This document shows positions 1 through 5,701 of a stretch of DNA of 10,875 nucleotides, piece by piece. The position numbers were made by a program, and so were the translations under genes. The notes beneath the pieces were generated by a model. That model saw nothing but the letters and a program-made list of their open reading frames with translations, did not search any database and was not told the origin of the DNA. Location: positions 1 through 10,875 of the forward strand of contig CAAGAW010000040.1 in NCBI GenBank assembly GCA_900767465.1. Direction: 5' to 3'. The number at the start of each line of letters is the position of its first letter. Position 1 is the stretch's first letter. Source of the DNA: Clostridia bacterium (lineage in GTDB: Bacteria > Bacillota > Clostridia > Christensenellales > Pumilibacteraceae).

Positions 1-351
1 AGCGCAACGGTTATGAAACGTATGCGAGAACTCGAAGAAAAACTGACCGACATCGAAAAGCGATTGACGATTGAAAAATCTCAAACGGCGTTCAGACTTT
101 CCAAAGAGCAAATAATTGATTATTACAAATCCGCGCTGGAAAAAGAACCGCTACAACTGATAAATTACTTCGTAAAAGAAATTCAGTTGTATGACGACAA
201 AATGATAATTATCTACAACACCCCAAAGACGATAAACCTTGACGAAAGTCAGGGTTTTTCTTTTTACGACAAAAACGTCAAAATGCCGTATGTGATACAA
301 AACAAGAAGTATTACGGACTTAAAGATTTTAGGCTTGTAATGCGTATTTGA
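1..351 (+). CDS. Large serine recombinase, C-terminal fragment (5' end outside window)
   Basis: The frame is open from base 1 to the TGA at 349-351, so this is the tail of a gene that begins to the left of the window. The visible ~116 residues start with a charged helix predicted to form a coiled coil (MRELEEKLTDIEKRL), then a helical segment ending in LINYFVKEIQLYDD, and a short beta-rich tail (KMIIIYNT). This order, and the 'V.EI.LYDDK..I.YNT' ending, is typical of the region after the zinc-ribbon and coiled-coil part of large serine recombinases in Clostridia mobile elements. The catalytic resolvase domain and zinc ribbon are not visible, so activity cannot be judged. These enzymes integrate and excise integrative elements or phages, and they often sit next to an element boundary. 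An inverted repeat follows within 30 bases. Family call is from sequence pattern only. Confidence 0.78.
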   Translation, partial: SATVMKRMRELEEKLTDIEKRLTIEKSQTAFRLSKEQIIDYYKSALEKEPLQLINYFVKEIQLYDDKMIIIYNTPKTINLDESQGFSFYDKNVKMPYVIQNKKYYGLKDFRLVMRI

Positions 352-379
352 TACATACGCAGACGATTTATTCCACGGT

Positions 380-504
380 GTTCTTGACGTGAGCCTCTCA
401 GGAGCGTGTCGGTAGGCAAATAAACCGCCAACCGACAGCCCCGAGGGGCTTTTCGTTTGCCTTTGGCAAGATAGCCTGACACACTCCTTTCTCACGTCAA
501 GAAC
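380..504. repeat. Nested long inverted repeat after the recombinase gene
   Basis: A perfect 14-bp inverted repeat (GTTCTTGACGTGAG at 380-393, complement at 491-504) bounds a 125-base segment. Inside it a second pair (AGGAGCGTGTC near 400 against GACACACTCCT near 479) matches except at one position. A third, shorter pair (GGCAAA/TTTGCC, near 415 and 457) lies further in, and a small GC-rich hairpin (437-450) sits near the centre. The whole can fold into one long, interrupted stem. There is no convincing reading frame. It could be an att or oriT region of a mobile element, a structured RNA, or the relic of a small palindromic element. Confidence 0.7.
437..453 (+). terminator. Possible intrinsic terminator of the recombinase gene
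   Basis: AGCCCC at 437-442 and GGGGCT at 445-450 form a GC-rich stem with a very short loop. The run TTT (TTTTCG counting the stem's last T) follows directly. It lies about 90 bases after the recombinase stop, inside the larger inverted repeat, so it may be part of that fold instead. The T run is short. Confidence 0.35.
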
Positions 505-631
505 CTTTCGCGGCATAAAACCGTCTGCAACTGCTACGGACAAAGAGATACGAACACACCTATACGAACCCCGAAAAGACTGAAACGACGGCACGCCGAC
601 AATCGAAAAACACAGATAAAACCTGAATTTT

Positions 632-680
632 TGCAAAAGAAAAACCTAAACCAAACACTTTCGTATTCGATTTAGGTTTT
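632..680 (-). terminator. Intrinsic terminator of tRNA-Ser
   Basis: A perfect 10-bp inverted repeat (AAAACCTAAA at 641-650, complement at 671-680) lies a few bases past the 3' end of the tRNA-Ser gene on the minus strand. Read on that strand the stem ends in GGTTT-AGGTTTT and continues into TTCTTTTGC, a T-rich tract. The loop is about 20 nt. Confidence 0.75.
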
Positions 681-683
681 GCT

Positions 684-772
684 TGGCGGAGAGGGTGGGA
701 TTCGAACCCACGATACATTGCTGTATACCTGATTTCGAGTCAGGGCCGTTATGACCACTTCGATACCTCTCC
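684..772 (-). tRNA. tRNA-Ser (anticodon CGA)
   Basis: On the minus strand the gene runs from GGAGAGG (766-772) to CCTCTCC-G-CCA (684-694), giving a perfect 7-bp acceptor stem, discriminator G and an encoded CCA. The anticodon arm CCTGA-CTCGAAA-TCAGG places CGA at positions 34-36, which reads the serine codon UCG. The T arm GTGGG-TTCGAAT-CCCAC is perfect. The 89-nt length and the extra stem in the variable region (TATACAGCAATGTA) fit the long variable arm of a class II serine tRNA. It has its own promoter and terminator. Serine tRNAs are frequent integration targets, and a recombinase tail lies 330 bases away, but no duplicated tRNA 3' end is visible in the window. Confidence 0.97.
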
Positions 773-814
773 AAAGGCACACGGGGCGCGTGTAGTACTA
801 CCCGCACTTCCGCA

Positions 815-839
815 GCGGATAACATTATACACTATCCGC
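815..839. promoter_or_regulatory. Palindrome spanning the tRNA-Ser -10 element
   Basis: GCGGATA at 815-821 and TATCCGC at 833-839 form a perfect 7-bp inverted repeat with an 11-bp spacer. The spacer contains the -10 hexamer of the tRNA-Ser promoter (824-829). A dimeric repressor bound here would cover the core promoter. No cognate regulator is in the window, so the operator role is inference. Confidence 0.4.
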
Positions 840-852
840 AAAAAAAAATCAA
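824..852 (-). promoter_or_regulatory. Promoter of tRNA-Ser
   Basis: On the minus strand TTGATT (847-852) and TATAAT (824-829) are separated by 17 nt. The -10 is consensus and the -35 matches 4 of 6. Transcription would start near 817, leaving a leader of about 45 nt before the tRNA at 772. Confidence 0.8.
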
Positions 853-1050
853 GGCTTTTGAGCATTCTTTCGCAAAAAGAGTAAAATTTTTACAAAATAC
901 GGATGCGCGTGTAACGAAACGAAAAATTCAAGAAAAACAAGTCCTCGTCCCCGAACGCTTGCAAACAACGATAAAACGAGTTATAATCAGCAACAAAAAG
1001 CGAAACACAACGGTCAACGTAGTGTCTTCGGCGCAAAAACGCACATACGT

Positions 1051-1423
1051 ATGCGGATTTTTGCAACATCGGCCGCTCTGCTCTATGCCGGAAGGGCATT
1101 ACGGATTATTACAACGGCGAAAGATTATATCAAATTTGTTTGCAAACAACTGAAAACGCCTCTGCCGGTTACGCACAGAAAGATGTTCGGCGAGCATGCG
1201 GTTTACGTTGACGGCAAACCGGTTCTTACAGTGTGCGACAACACGGTTTTTGTTAAAAACCTGCCAGAAACAGACTCTCTTTTTACATAGCTCCGATTGC
1301 GGCTACCCGTACGACGGCGCAAAAGAACACTACGTTCTCGACGTCGAAAACGAAAACTTAACTTCGCAGGCGGTGAACGCGCTCGTTGCGATTATGCCCG
1401 TTCCGAAAAAGAACAACCGTTAA
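1051..1423 (+). pseudogene. TfoX N-terminal-domain protein, frameshifted
   Basis: Two adjacent frames together encode one recognisable protein of the TfoX N-terminal-domain family (small proteins of ~100-110 residues related to the competence regulator TfoX/Sxy; function in Clostridia unknown). Frame 1 gives TTAKDYIKFVCKQL, then RKMFGEHAVYVDGKP and DNTVFVK, and hits a TAG at 1288. The second frame then supplies GYPYDGAKEHYVLD and ends MPVPKKNNR at 1423. These blocks are in family order. Removing one T from the T5 run at 1280-1284 would restore one frame (…PETDSLLHSSDCGYPYDGAK…). The expected start next to a ribosome-site-like GGAAGGG (1090-1096) is ATT at 1105 or 1108, not ATG. The ATG at 1051 would add an untypical 18-residue N-terminus. 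Both oddities point to a decaying gene, although a sequencing or assembly slip in the T run would also explain the frameshift. Confidence 0.75.
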
Positions 1424-1579
1424 ACCCCGTCTGCCCTCGCCGCCTTTAACGTTTTCAAGCGTTTAATCGTCACGGCGAGCAGCCGAACCGATAATCAGAG
1501 TCCGCGACAGGGAACCCCCGCCCCTTCCGGGATCTTGCGGACGACGGAAAAGAATATTTTAAAAACCCCTCTCTTTCTC
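1424..1579. other. Intergenic, no gene seen
   Basis: No coding pattern is visible. GTCCGC at 1500-1505 and GCGGAC at 1537-1542 enclose a smaller GGAA/TTCC pair, so a hairpin is possible, but no T run follows and I assign no role. Confidence 0.4.
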
Positions 1580-1608
1580 TTGACTTTTTTTTGCTTATTT
1601 TCTATAAT
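1580..1608 (+). promoter_or_regulatory. Promoter of tRNA-Arg
   Basis: TTGACT (1580-1585) and TATAAT (1603-1608) are separated by exactly 17 nt: 5 of 6 matches in the -35 and a consensus -10. The expected start is near 1615, about 48 nt before the tRNA. The leader holds a small ACCG/CGGT hairpin (about 1630-1642). Confidence 0.88.
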
Positions 1609-1662
1609 ATATAGGCTTGATCGCTATGGACCGCTTGTCGGTCGTGGCTCAAAAAGCAGTCA

Positions 1663-1739
<77 letters not shown>

Positions 1740-1775
1740 AAACACCCTGCCGTGTCTACGCGGCAGGGTGTTTTT
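1740..1775 (+). terminator. Intrinsic terminator of tRNA-Arg
   Basis: ACACCCTGCCG (1742-1752) and CGGCAGGGTGT (1761-1771) form a perfect 11-bp GC-rich stem with an 8-nt loop, followed by a run of five T's. It starts three bases after the tRNA 3' end. Confidence 0.93.
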
Positions 1776-1880
1776 GCACGCCGAGGAGTCCCGGCATTGC
1801 CAACTCATTATACTTCGTTCGTGCTTCACGCTCTCTCCGTGGCGTTCTCTTCTTCTATGGAGCAATCCGCAAAGGTATAA

Positions 1881-1932
1881 TCCGAATTGTTTGCTTGTTA
1901 CAAGCGAATGGTTCGGATTTACTTTTTATTTA
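1881..1932 (+). terminator. Strand-specific 17-bp hairpin, terminator-like
   Basis: Positions 1881-1897 and 1901-1917 pair over 17 continuous positions in plus-strand RNA around a UUA loop, when four G-U pairs in the middle are allowed. The complementary strand would have A-C mismatches at those places, so only the plus transcript folds fully. T-rich sequence (TTTACTTTTTATTT) follows. It may be a terminator or the end of an unrecognised small RNA. The surrounding interval 1776-2048 contains no gene I can support. Confidence 0.55.
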
Positions 1933-2048
1933 AAATAGGCAATGGTGACGCGATCGGCTACGCAGCAATCGCTATGCCGTCGCTTAGATGCTTACTGATT
2001 TACTTTATATATCGGCAATTCAGACTGATTTAGGTATAAAACACACGA

Positions 2049-2079
2049 AACGGCTTTCCGGATGTTTGGGAAAGCCGTT
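2049..2079. terminator. Terminator at the end of the trx-pro operon, possibly bidirectional
   Basis: AACGGCTTTCC (2049-2059) and GGAAAGCCGTT (2069-2079) form a perfect 11-bp stem with a 9-nt loop, five bases beyond the stop of the last minus-strand gene. The T tract is better on the plus side (ATTTTTACTTTT) than on the minus side (TTCGTGTGTTTT), so it probably serves both directions. Confidence 0.75.
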
Positions 2080-2083
2080 ATTT

Positions 2084-2623
2084 TTACTTTTCGTCGGACG
2101 GAACGGGTTTGCCGTTCTCCTCCTTTCCGTTCCGATTCTCTATTTGTTTTTCGAGTTTCTTCTGATTTTCGAGAATCTGTGTTATTTTTTTGTAAAGATC
2201 GTCGATTATAAGTTCGTTTTTCAGATTGATTTTGTAATCGTTTTCGGCGCGGGCGCGATCTTTCGCCTCCTGCCGGTTCTGGCTCATCATGATAAGCGGA
2301 GCCTGTACGGCCGCAATACACGACAGAACCAAGTTGAGCAAAATGAACGGATACGCGTCGAAAGCGCGGGTTGCGAGGATCACGTTTACAACCATCCACA
2401 CGATCATTACGCCGATAAAACTGAAGATGAACGCCCAGCTGCCGGCAAAACGCGCGACCGCGTCGGCGGCACGCTGACCGAACGTGATCTTTTCGGTTTT
2501 GTCCGAATTTTCGGTAATCTCGGTTGAAATGAGTTGCCGTATAAGTTCTTCGTCGGTGAATTCTTTATCCGTAACGTTAAGCAGTTCGCGGATAATTTTC
2601 TTTCTCTCCTTGTCGTTTTTCAT
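2084..2623 (-). CDS. DUF1003 family membrane protein
   Basis: A 179-residue protein of the DUF1003 (COG4420) family, of unknown function. A charged N-terminus (1-50) leads to two membrane segments (about 61-83 and 92-112). Then comes the conserved DUF1003 stretch SQNRQEAKDRARAENDY (114-130) with KINLKNE, and a coiled-coil tail (about 138-165) that ends in a charged, probably disordered segment. I chose the ATG at 2621-2623, preceded by AAAGGGG at a distance of about ten bases and GAGAG closer by. A GTG at 2681-2683 would overlap the proA stop and add 20 residues that do not look like this family. It follows proA by 59 bases on the same strand, with a terminator behind it, so it is probably the last gene of the trx-proB-proA transcript. 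Any link to proline or osmotic stress is only suggested by position. Confidence 0.88.
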   Translation of the reverse strand: MKNDKERKKIIRELLNVTDKEFTDEELIRQLISTEITENSDKTEKITFGQRAADAVARFAGSWAFIFSFIGVMIVWMVVNVILATRAFDAYPFILLNLVLSCIAAVQAPLIMMSQNRQEAKDRARAENDYKINLKNELIIDDLYKKITQILENQKKLEKQIENRNGKEENGKPVPSDEK

Positions 2624-2682
2624 ATCTCTCAAACCCCTTTTGTCGTAAAAACGCGTATACGTATGCAATTTTTTCGACCGCA

Positions 2683-3933
2683 CTATCTCACGTTGCCGTC
2701 GCCGGTGACGTAATATTTTATCGTCGTGAGGGCGTCAAGTCCCATAGGACCGCGGGCGTGGAGTTTTTGCGTGGAAATACCGATTTCCGCGCCGAGACCG
2801 AATTCTTCGCCGTCGGTAAAGCGCGTGGACGCGTTGACGTACAGCGCGCACGAGTCGATATTTTTTACGAAATAATCGGCGTGGCGGGCGGATTCGGTAA
2901 TAATCGCCTCGCTGTGGCCGGTGGAATATTTGCCGATATGTTCCGTCGCTTCCTCAACCGAATCCACGACTTTAACCGCGACGATATAGTCGTCGTACTC
3001 GGTTGCGTAATCCTCTTCCGTGGCGGCGGTTATGCCGTCGAGAATCTTGCGGGTACGGTCGCAACCGCGGAATTCGAGGTTGCAGAACCTCGTCGCGTCG
3101 TAAAACCTCGGCAGAAATTCGTCCGCGACCGCCGCGTGAACGAGCACCGTTTCGATCGCGTTACACACGGACGGACGGGAACACTTTGCGTTTACGGCGA
3201 CGTTTACTGCCATATCGATATTCGCGCTCTCGTCCACGTAGAGGTGGCAGTTGCCCGCACCCGTTTCGATAACGGGAACGGACGCGTTTTCGACGACGTT
3301 TTTAATAAGCCCTTTGCCGCCGCGCGGTATCAGCACGTCCACGAGACCGCGCATTTTCATAAGCGCGTTTGCGCCGTCGCGCGAGGTGTCCTCGATAAGG
3401 CATGCGCAGTTCGGGTCGAATCCGCGCTCGGTAAGCGTCTCGCGGATAAGCGCGACCGTTTTTTTGTTCGAGTTAATCGCCTCTTTGCCTCCGCGAAGTA
3501 CGACCGCGTTGCCGGATTTAAGGCACAGACAAGCCGCGTCCGGCGTGACGTTGGGACGCGCCTCGTAAATTATCGCGACCACACCGAGCGGAACGCGCGT
3601 TTTTTCGATTTTGAGACCGTTCGGGCGGGTGGTAACTTCGCCGCTGCCGAGCGGATCGGGGAGCGCGGCAACTTTTTTCACCGCCGCGGCTATCGCGTTT
3701 ATGCGACCCTCGTTAAGGGCGAGGCGGTCGAGCATGGATTCGCGCATGCCGTTTTCTTTCGCCGCGTTAAGGTCGAGAGCGTTTGCCGCGATGATTCCGT
3801 CCGCGTTTGCCGCGAGTTTTTCGGAAATCGCGATAAGTAGTCCGTTGCGCGCTTCGCCGCTCGAATTTGCAAGCGTTTTGCTTGCCGTGCGGGCGTTTAT
3901 ACAAATTTGTTTGATTTTTTCGGTGATTTCCAT
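2683..3933 (-). CDS. proA: Gamma-glutamyl phosphate reductase (glutamate-5-semialdehyde dehydrogenase)
   Basis: A 416-residue ProA, the usual length. It reduces gamma-glutamyl phosphate with NADPH to glutamate-5-semialdehyde, the second step of proline synthesis, in the cytoplasm. Family blocks are clear: VPLGVVAIIYEARPNVT (114-130), CLKSGNAVVLRGGKEA (137-152), LIPRGGKGLI (201-210), PVIETGAGNCH (220-230) and RPSVCNAIETVLVH (253-266), which holds the expected catalytic cysteine at about 257. The C-terminus has EFGLGAEIGISTQKLHARGP, also typical. The ATG at 3931-3933 is chosen because the protein then starts as the family does and GGAAAGAGG stands just upstream. The frame stays open 73 codons further upstream, but that part is repeat DNA. 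It lies in line with proB but 362 bases away, an unusually wide gap filled by dispersed repeats, so transcription probably runs through a structured spacer. Confidence 0.97.
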   Translation of the reverse strand: MEITEKIKQICINARTASKTLANSSGEARNGLLIAISEKLAANADGIIAANALDLNAAKENGMRESMLDRLALNEGRINAIAAAVKKVAALPDPLGSGEVTTRPNGLKIEKTRVPLGVVAIIYEARPNVTPDAACLCLKSGNAVVLRGGKEAINSNKKTVALIRETLTERGFDPNCACLIEDTSRDGANALMKMRGLVDVLIPRGGKGLIKNVVENASVPVIETGAGNCHLYVDESANIDMAVNVAVNAKCSRPSVCNAIETVLVHAAVADEFLPRFYDATRFCNLEFRGCDRTRKILDGITAATEEDYATEYDDYIVAVKVVDSVEEATEHIGKYSTGHSEAIITESARHADYFVKNIDSCALYVNASTRFTDGEEFGLGAEIGISTQKLHARGPMGLDALTTIKYYVTGDGNVR

Positions 3934-4295
3934 TGTTCCTCTTTCCTTTTCGGGTATTCCTGCGGTGAGCGGCGACCTTTTTAGGTTCACCTTTGGGGAA
4001 GGTTGTCGCGTAGCGGCTGATGAGGGGTCGGGCAACGCAAGCCGCCGCGGGCAAGGCACGGTGACCGTGCCGGCAAGTATTCGGGGTATTCGTGTACGAT
4101 TGTCCTCGTTTCTATCGCAGGGGATTTCTCGGCGGTGAGCCGCCGCAGGCAAGTGTTAGGGGTAGTCGGATTCGTTTGTTATTCCCTCTACTGCAGGGGA
4201 TTTCTCGACTAACGCCCACAATGACAAGGCGGTACGGGTGTACGCGTGTTTTTATTATTCGTGTACGCTTGGTTCGTTTCGCTTCCGCAGGGATA
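3934..4295. repeat. Mosaic dispersed-repeat block between proB and proA (cluster 1)
   Basis: The 362-base spacer is built from pieces of the same repeats seen in the other two clusters, here in minus orientation. A degenerate 'CCCTCATC…CCTTCCCC' unit covers about 3972-4030. One full and two partial 'GGTGAGCCGCC…GGCAAGT' units lie at about 4031-4160. A 'GATTTCTCGACT…AATGACA' unit is at about 4197-4230. The end of that unit continues into AAGGCGGTACGGG, the complement of the sequence that begins the two long copies in cluster 2. Many short palindromes are present (for example GCACGGTGACCGTGC near 4055). I see no gene. Confidence 0.8.
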
Positions 4296-5087
4296 TTATT
4301 TTGTCCGTTTTGCTGCGAAATAAGTACCGATATGTTTACCGTCGAGGATTTCGTACAGCCTGAACGGGTTAGATCCGTTCATGATGAGCATGGGTATTCC
4401 GCTACCTGCGGCGATACGCGCGGCTTTGAGTTTGGTTACCATACCGCCCGTGCCGAGTTTGCTGCCCGCGCCGCCGGCGAACGACATAACCTCGTCGGTG
4501 ATTTCTTCCACGCGGTCGATAAGTTTCGCGTTCGGATTCGACTTCGGATCGGAATCGTAAAGACCGTCGATATCGCTGAGGTTTATGATAAGATCCGCGC
4601 CGCAAACGATGCCGACGTACGCCGAAAGCGTGTCGTTTCCGCCGAATTTAAGTTCCTCGATCGAAAGCGGGTCGTTTTCGTTGACGATGGGCACGCAACC
4701 CATTTCGATAAGACGGTTGAACGTGCCGCGCGCGTATTCGAACCGCTTGGGGTTATCGATAACGTCTTTCGTCATAAGGATCTGACCGATCGGGTGACCG
4801 TATTCGGCGAAGAAGTTTTCGTACAGCTTCATAAGCTGAATCTGCCCTACCGCCGCGCAAGCCTGTTTTTCGGTAAGCGACGAGGGGTATTTCCGAAGCG
4901 CGAGGCGGGCATAGCCCGAGCCTACCGCGCCTGAACTTACCATTACGATTTCGTGTCCGGCGTTTTTAAAATCGGAAAGCGTGCGGGTAAGCTGTTCTAT
5001 CCGGCGGATATTCAGAGACCCGTTTTCGTACGCAAGCGTGGACGTTCCGATTTTAACCACGATGCGTTTGCATTTTTTTATGTTCAT
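4296..5087 (-). CDS. proB: Glutamate 5-kinase, short form without PUA domain
   Basis: A 263-residue amino-acid kinase that phosphorylates glutamate on its gamma-carboxylate with ATP, the first and feedback-controlled step of proline synthesis. Motifs in order: VKIGTSTL (11-18), SSGAVGSG (51-58), the glutamate-binding VNENDP (135-140), FGGNDTLSA (148-156), LSDIDGLY (170-177) and GTGGMVTKLKAA (212-223). The chain ends just after the kinase fold, so the ~100-residue C-terminal PUA domain of E. coli ProB is missing; PUA-less ProB enzymes are known in Firmicutes. The ATG at 5087 is the family-like start, although no good ribosome site is visible (only AAGAACG some 24 bases upstream), so translation may depend on the upstream gene or on mRNA structure. 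It lies 61 bases after the thioredoxin gene and 362 bases before proA on the same strand. Confidence 0.96.
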   Translation of the reverse strand: MNIKKCKRIVVKIGTSTLAYENGSLNIRRIEQLTRTLSDFKNAGHEIVMVSSGAVGSGYARLALRKYPSSLTEKQACAAVGQIQLMKLYENFFAEYGHPIGQILMTKDVIDNPKRFEYARGTFNRLIEMGCVPIVNENDPLSIEELKFGGNDTLSAYVGIVCGADLIINLSDIDGLYDSDPKSNPNAKLIDRVEEITDEVMSFAGGAGSKLGTGGMVTKLKAARIAAGSGIPMLIMNGSNPFRLYEILDGKHIGTYFAAKRTK

Positions 5088-5122
5088 ATTGCGTTAAGTC
5101 GGTTTTTACGTTCTTGTTTTTT

Positions 5123-5141
5123 CGCGGAAACGGTTTCCGCG
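5123..5141. repeat. Palindromic hairpin between trx and proB
   Basis: CGCGGAAAC and GTTTCCGCG flank a single G. In RNA this folds as a 7-bp stem with a 5-nt loop. On the transcribed (minus) strand it is followed by A's, not T's, so it is not an ordinary terminator of trx. It may stabilise or separate the trx and proB parts of the transcript. Confidence 0.55.
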
Positions 5142-5148
5142 CCCTTGC

Positions 5149-5463
5149 TTACAGTCCGAGAGCCTCGACGAGTTCGTCTTTTGGCATGAGTCCGATAACC
5201 CGGTTGACTTCTTTGCCGCCCTCGAAAACGATTACGGTGGGAATACTCATAATGCCGAATTTTTCGCGAACGCCCGCGCACTCGTCCACGTTGCATTTGC
5301 AGACCTTGATTTTACCTTCGTATTCTTCCGCAACCTCGGCGATAATCGGCGCGAATCTGCGGCACGGATTGCACCACGGCGCCCAGAAGTCCACGAGAAC
5401 GGGAACGGGCGACCGATCCACTTCCTCGGCGAAATTTTCTGCGGTAAGTTCGATTTCTTTCAT
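5149..5463 (-). CDS. Thioredoxin with WCNPC active site
   Basis: A 104-residue single-domain thioredoxin, normal length for TrxA, acting as a cytoplasmic dithiol reductant. The fold is clear: VLVDFWAPWCNPC (22-34) with the redox cysteines at 31 and 34, NVDE (58-61), the cis-proline motif SIPT (73-76) with Pro75, and FEGGKEV in the last strands. The active site reads WCNPC instead of the usual WCGPC. The residue between the cysteines tunes redox potential, so its potential and partners may differ from housekeeping TrxA. Extra cysteines occur at 55, 57 and 62. The start at 5461-5463 is preceded by a strong AAGGAGGA site about 8 bases upstream. It is the first gene of the trx-proB-proA-DUF1003 run and lies about 73 bases behind a near-consensus promoter. 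The symbol is left blank because several thioredoxin paralogues are likely. Confidence 0.94.
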   Translation of the reverse strand: MKEIELTAENFAEEVDRSPVPVLVDFWAPWCNPCRRFAPIIAEVAEEYEGKIKVCKCNVDECAGVREKFGIMSIPTVIVFEGGKEVNRVIGLMPKDELVEALGL

Positions 5464-5491
5464 AAGTTCGTCCTCCTTGGTTTTAGTATGC

Positions 5492-5511
5492 GCGGAAAGC
5501 CCGTTTTCCGC
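5492..5511 (-). promoter_or_regulatory. Hairpin in the trx operon leader
   Basis: GCGGAAA (5492-5498) and TTTCCGC (5505-5511) form a 7-bp stem in the 5' untranslated region of the trx transcript, between promoter and ribosome site. Its arms are the same GCGGAAA/TTTCCGC as in the hairpin on the other side of trx (5123-5141). Confidence 0.5.
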
Positions 5512-5535
5512 TCGTCCGCGCCCTTTTCCTGTTTT

Positions 5536-5564
5536 ATTATACCGTCCGCGCCGCGCAAAGTCAA
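5536..5564 (-). promoter_or_regulatory. Promoter of the trx-proB-proA operon
   Basis: On the minus strand TTGACT (5559-5564) and TATAAT (5536-5541) are 17 nt apart, close to the sigma-A consensus. Transcription should start near 5529, giving a leader of about 65 nt. Confidence 0.88.
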
Positions 5565-5571
5565 GAAAATC

Positions 5572-5617
5572 GCCCGAAAATCGTTTTTTTGTGTCGCGGC
5601 TACCGCGTTTTTCGGGC
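5572..5617. promoter_or_regulatory. Inverted repeat between two divergent promoters
   Basis: GCCCGAAAA (5572-5580) and TTTTCGGGC (5609-5617) form a perfect 9-bp inverted repeat. It encloses a second perfect one, CGCGG-CTA-CCGCG (5595-5607). It lies directly upstream of the trx promoter and about 50 bases upstream of the oppositely directed promoter at 5667. An operator or a cruciform structure are both possible; no role is proven. Confidence 0.45.
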
Positions 5618-5666
5618 AAAATCGCATTGCGGTCGGCAGGACAGGTCGCGTATACCGAAATTTTGC

Positions 5667-5695
5667 TTGACAAAACGCCCGACCTATGCTACAAT
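5667..5695 (+). promoter_or_regulatory. Promoter of the TM1266-family gene
   Basis: TTGACA (5667-5672, consensus) and TACAAT (5690-5695, 5 of 6) are separated by 17 nt. The expected start is about 5702, nearly 150 bases before the start codon. Confidence 0.85.
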
Positions 5696-5701
5696 TACGG
5701 C

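Noticed and set aside
151..636. Minus-strand frame across the inverted repeat
   Set aside because: It overlaps the recombinase tail and reads through both arms of the palindrome; no family pattern or ribosome site seen.
2758..3840. Long frame of 360 codons on the plus strand
   Set aside because: It is antisense to proA, whose motifs are unambiguous; the frame comes from GC-biased codon use.
5111..5141. Terminator after trx
   Set aside because: The T run lies before the hairpin on the plus strand; on the transcribed strand the stem is followed by A's.
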